Below, piece by piece: positions 7,397 through 13,031 of a DNA stretch of 13,031 bases (its first letter is position 1; every line of letters starts with the position of its first letter). Source of the DNA: Candidatus Hydrogenedentota bacterium (lineage in GTDB: Bacteria; Hydrogenedentota; Hydrogenedentia; Hydrogenedentales; SLHB01); contig PUMX01000059.1 in NCBI GenBank assembly GCA_003552485.1, forward strand, positions 1-13,031, given 5' to 3'. A program made the position numbers and the translations under genes. The notes under the pieces are model-generated. The model was not told where the DNA came from, did not search any database, and saw only the letters and a list, made by a program, of their open reading frames with translations.

Positions 7397-7488
7397 CCGC
7401 AGGTGGGAGAGGCGCACGCGAGCGCCAGGGGTTGGTTGCAATCGCCAGGACGTAACGGGATAATGCGGGCGCCTTAGCCGTCCCCGGA

Positions 7489-8265
7489 GTGAATGAGGAG
7501 CCGACAGTTCCCCAGATGCCATCGCCAGACGACATTGCGTTCGCGGAGCGCCTGTTTCGCGCCGAGTTCGGGATCGAAGTGGCCGGGCTGTTCTGGATTG
7601 CCGCCGAGTTGGCGATACTGTTTTGCATGCTGGTGGCAAGGTTCCACGTGGAACATCGGCCGGCGCAGCCCGCAATGAGCCTGGACCCAAGGCATCGCCG
7701 GCAAATTCACCGCTGGATCGCCGCGTTCTTGCTGTTGACCGCCGCAGTGCTGGGGCGCCACCTCGTCATCAGTCCGTTACCCGCCGCTGTAAGCCAGGCT
7801 ACAAATGAACAAGCGCTCGCCGCTGCGTACGCCACGCGAATATGGGTGCATAATGGCGTCTGGTTCGCGTTCGTGACTGCTTGGGTCGTGCTCGAGACCG
7901 TGATCGTCTATCACGGGTGGCGGACCTACCGGTCCTTGCGCCGCCTGTTCCACGTGGAACAACTTGCCTCGGCCTCCGGGTCCCCAAGCGGCCTCGCCGT
8001 GATTCTCATCCTTTGCGGCGCGTTCGCCGCCGTTACCGCGACGGGCGCATTGCGCGCCGTTATTCTTACAACCGGCGCGAGCGCAGGCGCGCTCGAAGCA
8101 GTCCACGAAGAGTTTCAGCCCCTGCGCGATGTCATGGGGTTCTATCTGCGGCTGGCCGGGGTCGTCTGGATCACCGTTGAATGGGTCGCCGCCTTCTATC
8201 TGTGGCGTGGTTGGCGCCTGTTGCGCCACGTGGCCGTGCGCCGGGGAGCGATGGCCGATGCCTGA
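7489..8265 (+). CDS. Multi-pass membrane protein, unrecognised, carrying two parS sites
   Basis: I do not recognise this family. The 258-residue product has five probable membrane spans (about 33-51, 75-94, 118-141, 168-188, 214-238), with Arg/His-rich loops at 67-75, 145-152 and a basic C-terminus after 239. No catalytic motif stands out. The start is uncertain: GTG 7489 lacks a spaced Shine-Dalgarno (GGAG touches it), while ATG 7516 has GAGGAG 15 nt upstream. Two parS copies are embedded in the coding region and read as Phe-His-Val-Glu at residues 52-55 and 154-157, the second falling in a loop. The stop overlaps the next start by 8 nt, so the pair is probably cotranslated. Position after rsmG is where parA usually lies, but nothing here resembles a Walker ATPase. 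Confidence 0.72.
   Translation: MNEEPTVPQMPSPDDIAFAERLFRAEFGIEVAGLFWIAAELAILFCMLVARFHVEHRPAQPAMSLDPRHRRQIHRWIAAFLLLTAAVLGRHLVISPLPAAVSQATNEQALAAAYATRIWVHNGVWFAFVTAWVVLETVIVYHGWRTYRSLRRLFHVEQLASASGSPSGLAVILILCGAFAAVTATGALRAVILTTGASAGALEAVHEEFQPLRDVMGFYLRLAGVVWITVEWVAAFYLWRGWRLLRHVAVRRGAMADA
7640..7655. other. parS centromere site 2
   Basis: GGTTCCACGTGGAACA, 15 of 16 to canonical parS with a perfect inner 14-bp palindrome. Its centre is 326 bp from site 1. It lies inside the first membrane-protein gene and encodes Phe-His-Val-Glu. Confidence 0.82.
7946..7961. other. parS centromere site 3 (exact match)
   Basis: TGTTCCACGTGGAACA is a perfect 16-bp palindrome and an exact match to the canonical chromosomal parS sequence. 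Its centre is 306 bp from site 2. It lies in the first membrane-protein gene, again in the Phe-His-Val-Glu frame. Confidence 0.9.
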
Positions 8266-8635
8266 CTGGATGATCGCTCTGAGCGAATGGTTCACCCATG
8301 AACGGTACCTGTACTGGTCCCGGCTGCAAGGACTGGCCTGGACCGGCGCCGGGGTCGCCATCATCATCTGCCTGCTTGGAATCACCAACACCTGCCGCCG
8401 CATTATCGGGCGCCGCCGCCACTGCATCTCCTACGTTGTGCTGGCCGCCACCTTTCCTTTCATCGCCCTGCTGCCCATCGCTCCGACCGGCATGGCGTTC
8501 TTTCGGCTCGAACTCGTGATCACAATCCCTCACTTCCTCCTCATCATCTATCTGCTCCTCGCCAACCTCCAAACCGCGCCACAGACCCTTGCGCGACTGC
8601 TCGAGGCAAACGAACGCACATCCGAACAGAAATAG
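8258..8635 (+). CDS. Small three-span membrane protein, unrecognised
   Basis: A 125-residue protein with three probable membrane spans (about 25-43, 56-75, 83-104), a short N-terminal amphipathic stretch (WMIALSEWFTHERYLYW) and a hydrophilic tail ending SEQK. ATG 8258 is chosen because GGGGAG (8243-8248) lies 9 nt upstream and the start overlaps the preceding stop by 8 nt, the normal signature of translational coupling. The frame is open further upstream but that part only shadows the preceding gene. I cannot assign a family. With the preceding five-span protein it may form a small two-part membrane complex, which is inference from coupling only. Confidence 0.75.
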   Translation: MPDWMIALSEWFTHERYLYWSRLQGLAWTGAGVAIIICLLGITNTCRRIIGRRRHCISYVVLAATFPFIALLPIAPTGMAFFRLELVITIPHFLLIIYLLLANLQTAPQTLARLLEANERTSEQK

Positions 8636-8719
8636 AATCGGCGGCCTGACGGTTGAGGGTACATCGCCTTTGCGTCCCCGATCTTGAGCGCTTGCGCGCC
8701 GACAATCGGCTACTCGCTT

Positions 8720-8753
8720 TGAAAGCGCTTCTTAATGAACGCTCGGTCATTAA
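8720..8753. promoter_or_regulatory. Operator-like palindromes upstream of cysC
   Basis: Two adjoining symmetric elements lie just before the candidate cysC promoter. TTAATGA (8732-8738) and TCATTAA (8747-8753) are perfect 7-bp arms, and the 8 bases between keep partial symmetry (CG..CG), as in TetR-type operators. Immediately upstream, TTGAAAGCGCTTC (8719-8731) has the central AAGCGCTT palindrome seen in LacI-family operators. No regulator gene is in the window. Confidence 0.35.
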
Positions 8754-8765
8754 TGCGGCCGGCGT

Positions 8766-8794
8766 TTGGCTGTCAAGCGCGCATTGCGTATCAT
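8766..8794 (+). promoter_or_regulatory. Candidate promoter for cysC
   Basis: TTGGCT (8766-8771) and TATCAT (8789-8794) with a 17-nt spacer match consensus at 4/6 and 5/6. The predicted start near 8801 gives a leader of about 110 nt before ATG 8913. The palindromes at 8720-8753 lie directly upstream of the -35 box. No other gene is seen in the 277-nt gap 8636-8912. Confidence 0.45.
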
Positions 8795-8912
8795 TCCCAT
8801 TTGGCGGTCGGCATGCCATTTCCCGCGCGACTGTGATACATTACGCGCCTTGCGCGTCTCGACGGGACGCAGCGCTACCAATCCCAGGGTTCAACCGCAA
8901 TGGAGCTGTTTC

Positions 8913-9533
8913 ATGGCAGAAAAGACAAAAGCGACGAACATCACTTGGCATCACGCCGACATTACCAAGGCGGACCGGGAACGACTGAACGGGCACAAGG
9001 CGGTCACGCTCTGGTTTACCGGGCTTTCGGGCTCGGGCAAATCAACGCTGGCGCACGCCGTCGAAAACACGTTGTTCGAACGTGGTTGCCGCACGTACGT
9101 TCTGGATGGTGACAATATCCGCCACGGATTGAACAAGGATCTCGGCTTTTCGCCGGACGACCGCGAGGAAAACATTCGCCGCATCGGCGAAGTGGCGCGG
9201 TTGTTTACCGAGGCCGGCGTCATTACGCTCACCGCTTTCATTTCCCCTTATCGCGCGGATCGTGACAAGGCGCGCAACATCGCCGACGAGGGCACGTTCT
9301 TCGAGATCTATGTTAAGTGCGACTTGGCCATTTGCGAAGAGCGGGACCCCAAAGGCCTCTACAAGAAAGCGCGGGCCGGCGAGATTCCCGAGTTTACCGG
9401 CGTCAGCGCGCCGTATGAGGAACCCGAGAGCGCGGAGATCGTTGTGGACACGGGGGTGCAAAGCCTTGAAGAATGCGCGGCGGCCGTCGTGGCGACCCTT
9501 GAGGAACGCGGCATCGTGCCGATGGCGAACTGA
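8913..9533 (+). CDS. cysC: Adenylylsulfate (APS) kinase
   Basis: A 206-residue cytoplasmic kinase that phosphorylates adenosine 5'-phosphosulfate to PAPS using ATP. Seen: Walker A loop GLSGSGKST (37-45), DGDNIRHGLNKDLGFS (65-80), DREENIRRIGEVARLF (83-98), the FISPYRADRD loop with the Ser111 that is a phospho-acceptor in this family, and the lid region LYKKARAGEIPEFTGV (149-164) ending in APYE. Length is normal for stand-alone CysC. ATG 8913 has GGAG (8902-8905) 7 nt upstream. In-frame codons upstream reach 8766 but lack the conserved N-terminal ITWH start context. No sulfate adenylyltransferase, PAPS reductase or sulfotransferase is nearby, so whether PAPS feeds assimilation or sulfation cannot be told here. 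Confidence 0.95.
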   Translation: MAEKTKATNITWHHADITKADRERLNGHKAVTLWFTGLSGSGKSTLAHAVENTLFERGCRTYVLDGDNIRHGLNKDLGFSPDDREENIRRIGEVARLFTEAGVITLTAFISPYRADRDKARNIADEGTFFEIYVKCDLAICEERDPKGLYKKARAGEIPEFTGVSAPYEEPESAEIVVDTGVQSLEECAAAVVATLEERGIVPMAN

Positions 9534-9536
9534 GTT

Positions 9537-9550
9537 TCGGCGCGCGCCGA
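9537..9550. terminator. GC-rich palindrome between convergent genes
   Basis: TCGGCGCGCGCCGA is a perfect 14-bp palindrome directly after the cysC stop, in the 68-nt gap before the convergent oxidoreductase gene. It can fold as a 5-bp stem with a 4-nt loop. There is no U-tract, so a bidirectional terminator role is only a guess. Confidence 0.25.
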
Positions 9551-9601
9551 TAGAGCGGCCCGGGATCGCCTTTACTGTTGGATGGGAGATCGAGACCGCA
9601 G

Positions 9602-10561
9602 TTACGGTTTGATGGGCAACCCAGAGCGCATGCTTTCGTTTACGGCTTCGGTAACGAGGAATGTCTTCATCGCGTCATTGTAGGTGGAGCGGACGCCGTT
9701 CTTCTTGCCCTTTTGCACAGCGTCAATGAATGCCCGGGTCTGGTCAGCGCGGATGTCATTCTGCGGCGTGTAAGAGGTGCTACGCCCAGCCTCGTCCACA
9801 GTGAGCCGGCCCGAATCGAAGGAGAACACTGCCTCGGGCGTGATGATCTCGAAGCCCGCCTTGGCCCCGTGATTGGCGACATAAGACGAGGTAACAGCCG
9901 CTGTGGCGCCGCTCTTCAGACGCATCGTGATTGCGCTGCTGTCATGGATGTCGTACTGGTTGGCCTTGGTCGCGCACCCGGTCGAACCCACTGCATACAC
10001 CTCAGCCACCTCGCCGCACACGTACCGGATCAGATCGATGACATGGGTTGTGCGTTCAACGACTTGTCCGCCGCTCCTGTCTATCTGCCGGCGCCACGGG
10101 GCCCTGGGTATCATACCGTGCCAGTATCCCGTCACCAGGGACACCGCCTTGCCGGTGAGCTTCTTGCGGGCCCTGGCGATGGTGTCGTAGTAGCGCCACG
10201 CGTAACCCGCGCTCACGATGACGTCGCTCTTGCGCAGCGCGGCGCCTGCTCGTTTGGCGCCGGCGCGGGTGAGGTTGACAGGCGCCTCGAGGAACAAATG
10301 GACGCCACGCGCGGCCGCCATCTCGATAACGTTATTGCGCACATCCGGCGGCGTGGTCACGTAGACGGCGTCGAGTTTGGCCTTCTCGAAAAGCGCCTCA
10401 TCGTCAACGTACGCCTCGCCGCCGAATCGGTTCGCGGCGCGCTCAGCGCGTTCTTCCGCGATGTCGCAGTGCGCGGCTAGGACAACGTCTTCACAATGGT
10501 TTAAGTAATCGCAGTGCTGCGCATGCGCGCCGCCGCAGCCAATGAAGCCGACCCGCGTCAT
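9602..10561 (-). CDS. Gfo/Idh/MocA-family oxidoreductase with altered EKP motif
   Basis: A 319-residue NAD(P)-dependent sugar dehydrogenase-like protein. The N-terminal Rossmann fold begins MTRVGFIGCGGAHAQH. The strand-turn VYVTTPPDVRNNVI (67-79) follows normally, but the conserved EKP of this family reads LEAPVNL, so the usual catalytic/cofactor Lys is Ala93. The C-terminal part keeps GGQVVERTTHVIDLIRY (164-180) with His173 and Asp176 in the substrate-site positions, and TRAFIDAVQKGK (275-286). Length is on the short side of normal for the family. ATG 10561 has AAGGGGG 8 nt upstream. The change of Lys to Ala is encoded by a clear GCG codon; activity may be lost or changed. The gene is divergent from the AhpD-like gene and convergent with cysC. 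Confidence 0.87.
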   Translation of the reverse strand: MTRVGFIGCGGAHAQHCDYLNHCEDVVLAAHCDIAEERAERAANRFGGEAYVDDEALFEKAKLDAVYVTTPPDVRNNVIEMAAARGVHLFLEAPVNLTRAGAKRAGAALRKSDVIVSAGYAWRYYDTIARARKKLTGKAVSLVTGYWHGMIPRAPWRRQIDRSGGQVVERTTHVIDLIRYVCGEVAEVYAVGSTGCATKANQYDIHDSSAITMRLKSGATAAVTSSYVANHGAKAGFEIITPEAVFSFDSGRLTVDEAGRSTSYTPQNDIRADQTRAFIDAVQKGKKNGVRSTYNDAMKTFLVTEAVNESMRSGLPIKP

Positions 10562-10617
10562 GGCTTGCGCCCCCTTGTCGTGTTCGGACTTCCCCTATGA
10601 GTTTGGACGGACATAAG

Positions 10618-10646
10618 ATTTTAGCAGGAAACTGTCGCGGCTCCAA
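10618..10646 (-). promoter_or_regulatory. Candidate extended -10 promoter for the oxidoreductase gene
   Basis: On the minus strand TTGGAG (10641-10646) and TAAAAT (10618-10623) are 17 nt apart, and TGC directly precedes the -10 box (extended -10). Transcription would start near 10611, giving a leader of about 50 nt to ATG 10561. Confidence 0.45.
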
Positions 10647-10693
10647 CGATCCCGGTTATGGAATTTCTGCTTCCCGCAGAGAGTTAAGCACCT

Positions 10694-10742
10694 GTGGGGG
10701 AACACCGGTCCGGCGCCTGGCAACGCCAGGCCGATGATCCCC
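10694..10742 (+). promoter_or_regulatory. Possible structured leader before the AhpD-like gene
   Basis: GCCTGGC-AAC-GCCAGGC (10715-10731) is a perfect 7-bp hairpin. It is framed by TGGGG (10694-10698) and CCCCA (10738-10742), which could close an outer stem. It lies about 60 nt before the start codon. I do not recognise a known riboswitch. No good sigma70 promoter was found on this strand, so it may instead be a terminator-like or protein-binding element. Confidence 0.25.
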
Positions 10743-10800
10743 AAAGCGCGAACAGCACCTATGTTGACCAATGGATAAACAACCCAGGAGGGGCGTAACG

Positions 10801-11334
10801 ATGGCGCGATTGAAGACTATTGAACCAGCGCAAGCTGAGGGCAAGGCGAAAGAACTGTTCGAGGGACCACTCAAAGGCACGGAAATCAACATCTTCAAGG
10901 GCATGGCGAATTCACCGGCCGTGCTGGACGCCTACCTGGCCATGTCGGGCGCGCTCGAGAAGGGACTGTTGACTGGCGAGGAAAGGGAAGCCATCATGCT
11001 CGTCATTGGTGAAGCGAACCAATGCGGCTACTGTGTGGCGGCGCACACCATGCTCGGCAAACAGGCCGGGCTCTCGGACGAGCAGACCGTCGAAGCGCGC
11101 AAGGCGCAGATGTCCGATCCCAAACTCGCCGCGGTGGTGACGTTCGCCAAGGCGGTCCACGAAAAGAAGGGCTGGGTCGACGATAAAGACCTCGACGCAT
11201 TCCGCGCCGCGGGCTACACGGACGGCCACATCGCGGAAGTTGTGGCGAACTATGCGTTGTCGGTCTTCACGAATTACTTCAACCACGTGAATGATACCGA
11301 CCTCGACTTGCCGAAACCGCCAACGCTGAGTTAG
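10801..11334 (+). CDS. AhpD-like / carboxymuconolactone decarboxylase family protein
   Basis: A 177-residue alpha-helical protein of the AhpD/CMD family. The active-site region reads GEANQCGYCVAAHT (70-83), giving the Cys75-x-x-Cys78 redox pair with His82 four residues on and Glu71 just before, matching the proton-relay arrangement of AhpD peroxidase-type proteins. This favours a thiol peroxidase or peroxidase-related role over true decarboxylation. N-terminal residues 29-60 (EINIFKGMANSPAVLDAYLAM) and the later VVANYALSVFTNYFNHV (147-163) are typical of the family. ATG 10801 has an excellent AGGAGGGG at 10786-10793, 7 nt upstream; the frame opens at 10771 but nothing supports that start. No AhpC or regulator is next to it, so the reductant and substrate stay unknown. 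Confidence 0.9.
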   Translation: MARLKTIEPAQAEGKAKELFEGPLKGTEINIFKGMANSPAVLDAYLAMSGALEKGLLTGEEREAIMLVIGEANQCGYCVAAHTMLGKQAGLSDEQTVEARKAQMSDPKLAAVVTFAKAVHEKKGWVDDKDLDAFRAAGYTDGHIAEVVANYALSVFTNYFNHVNDTDLDLPKPPTLS

Positions 11335-11401
11335 CGCCCGCCGACTGGTGGCCGTGTAATCAAGGGCGTGACGGCCTGGTGAAGCCAATGTGCGCCGGAC
11401 G

Positions 11402-11428
11402 GCCCGGTTGAGCCAGCATCAGCCGGGC
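11402..11428 (+). terminator. Stem-loop after the AhpD-like gene
   Basis: GCCCGGTTGA (11402-11411) and TCAGCCGGGC (11419-11428) form a 10-bp stem with one U-G pair and a 7-nt loop, 68 nt after the stop codon. No U-tract follows. It may end the AhpD-like transcript or separate it from the transporter gene; GC-rich genomes often lack clear U-tracts. Confidence 0.35.
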
Positions 11429-11510
11429 GGGCCGCCGGATCTGCGCTGTCCTACGCGACGCCTTGTTATGCATAGCGCCCGCTCATCATGCGAGCGCAGG
11501 GAAGGAGATC

Positions 11511-12932
11511 ATGTCCGGCGCGGCCTCACGTATGGATTCCGCTGGAAAAGAGCCCCTGAGCGCTGAAAGCCGCTCAGTGCTCCACGTGGTGTTCTTCACC
11601 ATATTCCTCGATCTCGTGGGGTTTTCCATCATCTTCCCGCTGTTTCCGCACATGCTTGAACATTATCTGTTCGAGCAAGGGTCGGCGGGGCTGCTTGGCG
11701 CGCTGGTGGTGGCGCTAAACCGGTTCAGCGAATGGGTCGGCGTCTCCGGGCAGATCAGCATCACGGTCCTGTTCGGCGGCGCGCTGGGCTCGGTTTACGC
11801 GCTGCTGCAATTCGTTTGCGCGCCCATACTGGGCAGCTTGTCCGATCGCTTCGGCCGCAAGCCCATCCTACTCGTTTCCATCGCGGGCCTGGCGGTTTCG
11901 TATGCGCTGTGGTTCGTCGCCGGCACATTTACCATCCTTGTGCTGGCCCGCATGGTTGGCGGCATGATGAGCGGCAACATCTCGACGGCTACGGCGGTCG
12001 TCGCGGATGTGACGGGCGCAAAGCAGCGCTCGAAAGGCATGGCCATCATCGGAATCGCGTTGGGCGCCGGTTTCATCTGCGGGCCGGTATTGGGCGGATT
12101 CGCCTCCGAGCTCGACCTCAGCCAAATGTGGCCGCAGCTCGCCGCCTATGGCGTGAATCCTTTCTCAACGCCCGCCGCGCTCGCGTTCTTGCTTGCGGTG
12201 GCCAACTGGTGCATGGTCGCCTGGCGCCTGCCCGAGACCCACCAGCAAGAACCAGGCGTCACCGCGCAACGGCCCATAAACCCCGTGAAGCTGTTTCGGA
12301 CCGAGTCGGCCCCCAACGTTGCGCGCGCCAACCTCGCGTACTTTCTGTTCATCGTCGCGTTCTCCGGCACGGAGTTCGCCCTGACGTTCCTCGCCGCGGA
12401 ACGCTTCGGCTATGGTCCGCGCCAAATCGCGTATATGCTGCTATTCACGGGCGTCATGCTTGTGCTAACACAAGGCGGCTATGTGCAGGCGCACTCTTAC
12501 CGCGTCGGCGTGCGCCGCATGGCGATCCACGGGTTGGGCTGCGTGATCCCAGGGCTGTTGCTGGTTGGGCATAGCGGGCATGTGGCCTGGGTATACGCCG
12601 GGCTGTTACTCATGGCCGTGGGCGCGGCGCAAGTGGTTCCGTGTCTCACCACGCTGGCTTCCCTGTACGCTCCGCCAAGCGAACAGGGACGCATCCTAGG
12701 CGTGTTCCGTTCGCTAGGCGCGTTGGCCCGGACCGTCGGGCCGCTCCTGGCCTCGATCCTATATTGGCGATTCAGCGCAGCCGTTGCCTACACCCTCGCC
12801 GCCGCGTTCCTCGTGGTCCCCTTGATCCTAACCCGCACACTGCCCCAGCCCGCCAGCGAGGCCTCCGCGCCCAGCGACACGCTCGACGCTTCCGCCGCTG
12901 TCCCCGCGCAATCAAGCGAAAACGCGCCGTAA
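11511..12932 (+). CDS. MFS transporter, drug:H+ antiporter (TetA-like) type
   Basis: A 473-residue membrane protein with about 12 hydrophobic spans. TM1 reads FFTIFLDLVGFSIIFPLFP (28-46), with the Asp and Pro typical of TetA-like DHA1 transporters. MFS motif A is present as GSLSDRFGRKP (108-118), and an antiporter-type motif C is seen in GAGFICGPVLGG (185-196). The loop between TM1 and TM2 is longer than usual (about 48-85). The last 28 residues are a soluble Ala/Ser/Pro-rich tail. ATG 11511 is chosen because AAGGAG lies just 3 nt upstream and the frame before it (from TTG 11463) is unlike a protein; ATG 11532 is an alternative. The substrate cannot be predicted. The 3' end may overlap by 21 bp a gene coming from the other strand. 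Confidence 0.9.
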   Translation: MSGAASRMDSAGKEPLSAESRSVLHVVFFTIFLDLVGFSIIFPLFPHMLEHYLFEQGSAGLLGALVVALNRFSEWVGVSGQISITVLFGGALGSVYALLQFVCAPILGSLSDRFGRKPILLVSIAGLAVSYALWFVAGTFTILVLARMVGGMMSGNISTATAVVADVTGAKQRSKGMAIIGIALGAGFICGPVLGGFASELDLSQMWPQLAAYGVNPFSTPAALAFLLAVANWCMVAWRLPETHQQEPGVTAQRPINPVKLFRTESAPNVARANLAYFLFIVAFSGTEFALTFLAAERFGYGPRQIAYMLLFTGVMLVLTQGGYVQAHSYRVGVRRMAIHGLGCVIPGLLLVGHSGHVAWVYAGLLLMAVGAAQVVPCLTTLASLYAPPSEQGRILGVFRSLGALARTVGPLLASILYWRFSAAVAYTLAAAFLVVPLILTRTLPQPASEASAPSDTLDASAAVPAQSSENAP

Positions 12933-13031
12933 CCGCGCACCGTAAAGCAGCCAGAGGTTCGTCTCGCTGGTGTATGCCAACCAGTTACGCCAGTCCGGCA
13001 CGATTATAAGCATAGGCGAGACCGGAGACCG
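12912..13031 (-). CDS. Possible C-terminal end of a gene entering from the right
   Basis: On the minus strand one frame is open from the window edge to a TGA at 12912-12914, 39 codons, while the other two frames stop early. It reads as a plausible protein tail (LIIVPDWRNWLAYTSE, then NLWLLYGARLRR) with GC-biased third positions like the neighbours. It would be convergent with the MFS gene and overlap its end by 21 bp. I recognise no family, and an open frame this short can arise by chance in GC-rich DNA. Confidence 0.35.
   Translation of the reverse strand, partial: RSPVSPMLIIVPDWRNWLAYTSETNLWLLYGARLRRVFA

Noticed and set aside
7411..7426. GGCGC/GCGCC hairpin after rsmG
   Set aside because: Only a 5-bp stem with no U-tract; expected often in DNA this GC-rich.
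8222..8237. CCACGTGG core in the second half of the membrane-protein gene
   Set aside because: Only the central 8 bp are parS-like; the outer arms do not match (about 10 of 16).
9578..10480. 300-codon open frame antisense to the oxidoreductase gene
   Set aside because: Antisense shadow in GC-rich DNA; the opposite strand has clear family motifs and a good ribosome site.
10763..10768. TTGACC as a -35 for the AhpD-like gene
   Set aside because: A -10 at the right spacing would fall on the ribosome site, and no fitting hexamer is there.
11578..11593. CCACGTGG core at the start of the MFS gene
   Set aside because: The right arm has no match to parS (about 11 of 16 overall).

Overview
The window is GC-rich bacterial DNA with dense genes, frequent GTG/TTG starts and good Shine-Dalgarno sequences. 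Several features point to the PVC/Hydrogenedentes end of the tree or a similar uncultured lineage: a secreted protein remnant that begins VYVAPEGDDAWS, a Gfo/Idh/MocA oxidoreductase, a leucine-synthase-like citramalate synthase and an archaeal-type phosphoglycerate mutase homologue. This placement is an inference from family content and is only moderately secure. I see no rRNA, tRNA, CRISPR array, transposase or phage gene, and no clear defence system.

Layout. 1-400: a short promoter-like stretch and a broken secreted beta-helix-type gene. 417-1361 (+): a sugar-nucleotidyltransferase. 1364-2188 (-): a ZnuB-type metal ABC permease, convergent with it at 2 nt. 2470-3318 (+): a membrane-anchored TPR protein. 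3401-4996 (-): citramalate synthase (cimA). 5198-6448 (-): an ApgM-type phosphoglycerate mutase / proposed homoserine kinase, upstream of cimA on the same strand. 6710-7396 (+): rsmG. 7489-8265 and 8258-8635 (+): two overlapping genes for unrecognised membrane proteins. 8913-9533 (+): adenylylsulfate kinase (cysC). 9602-10561 (-): Gfo/Idh/MocA oxidoreductase. 10801-11334 (+): an AhpD/carboxymuconolactone decarboxylase-like protein. 11511-12932 (+): an MFS drug-type transporter. 12912-13031 (-): possibly the C-terminal end of another gene running in from the right.

Most notable signal. Three copies of the chromosomal parS centromere sequence (one exact 16-mer TGTTCCACGTGGAACA, two 15/16) lie within 650 bp, at the end of rsmG and inside the next gene. 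All three are read in the same frame, as Phe-His-Val-Glu. In many bacteria rsmG is followed by parA-parB near the replication origin. Here the parS sites are at that spot, but parA and parB are replaced by two small membrane-protein genes. The window is therefore probably near the chromosome origin.

How the genes relate. apgM-like and cimA form a probable amino-acid unit (threonine/isoleucine supply), driven by a good sigma70-type promoter whose -35 box overlaps the rsmG start codon. The two membrane proteins are translationally coupled. The other genes look like single-gene transcription units, several with recognisable promoters or palindromes, which are listed separately.
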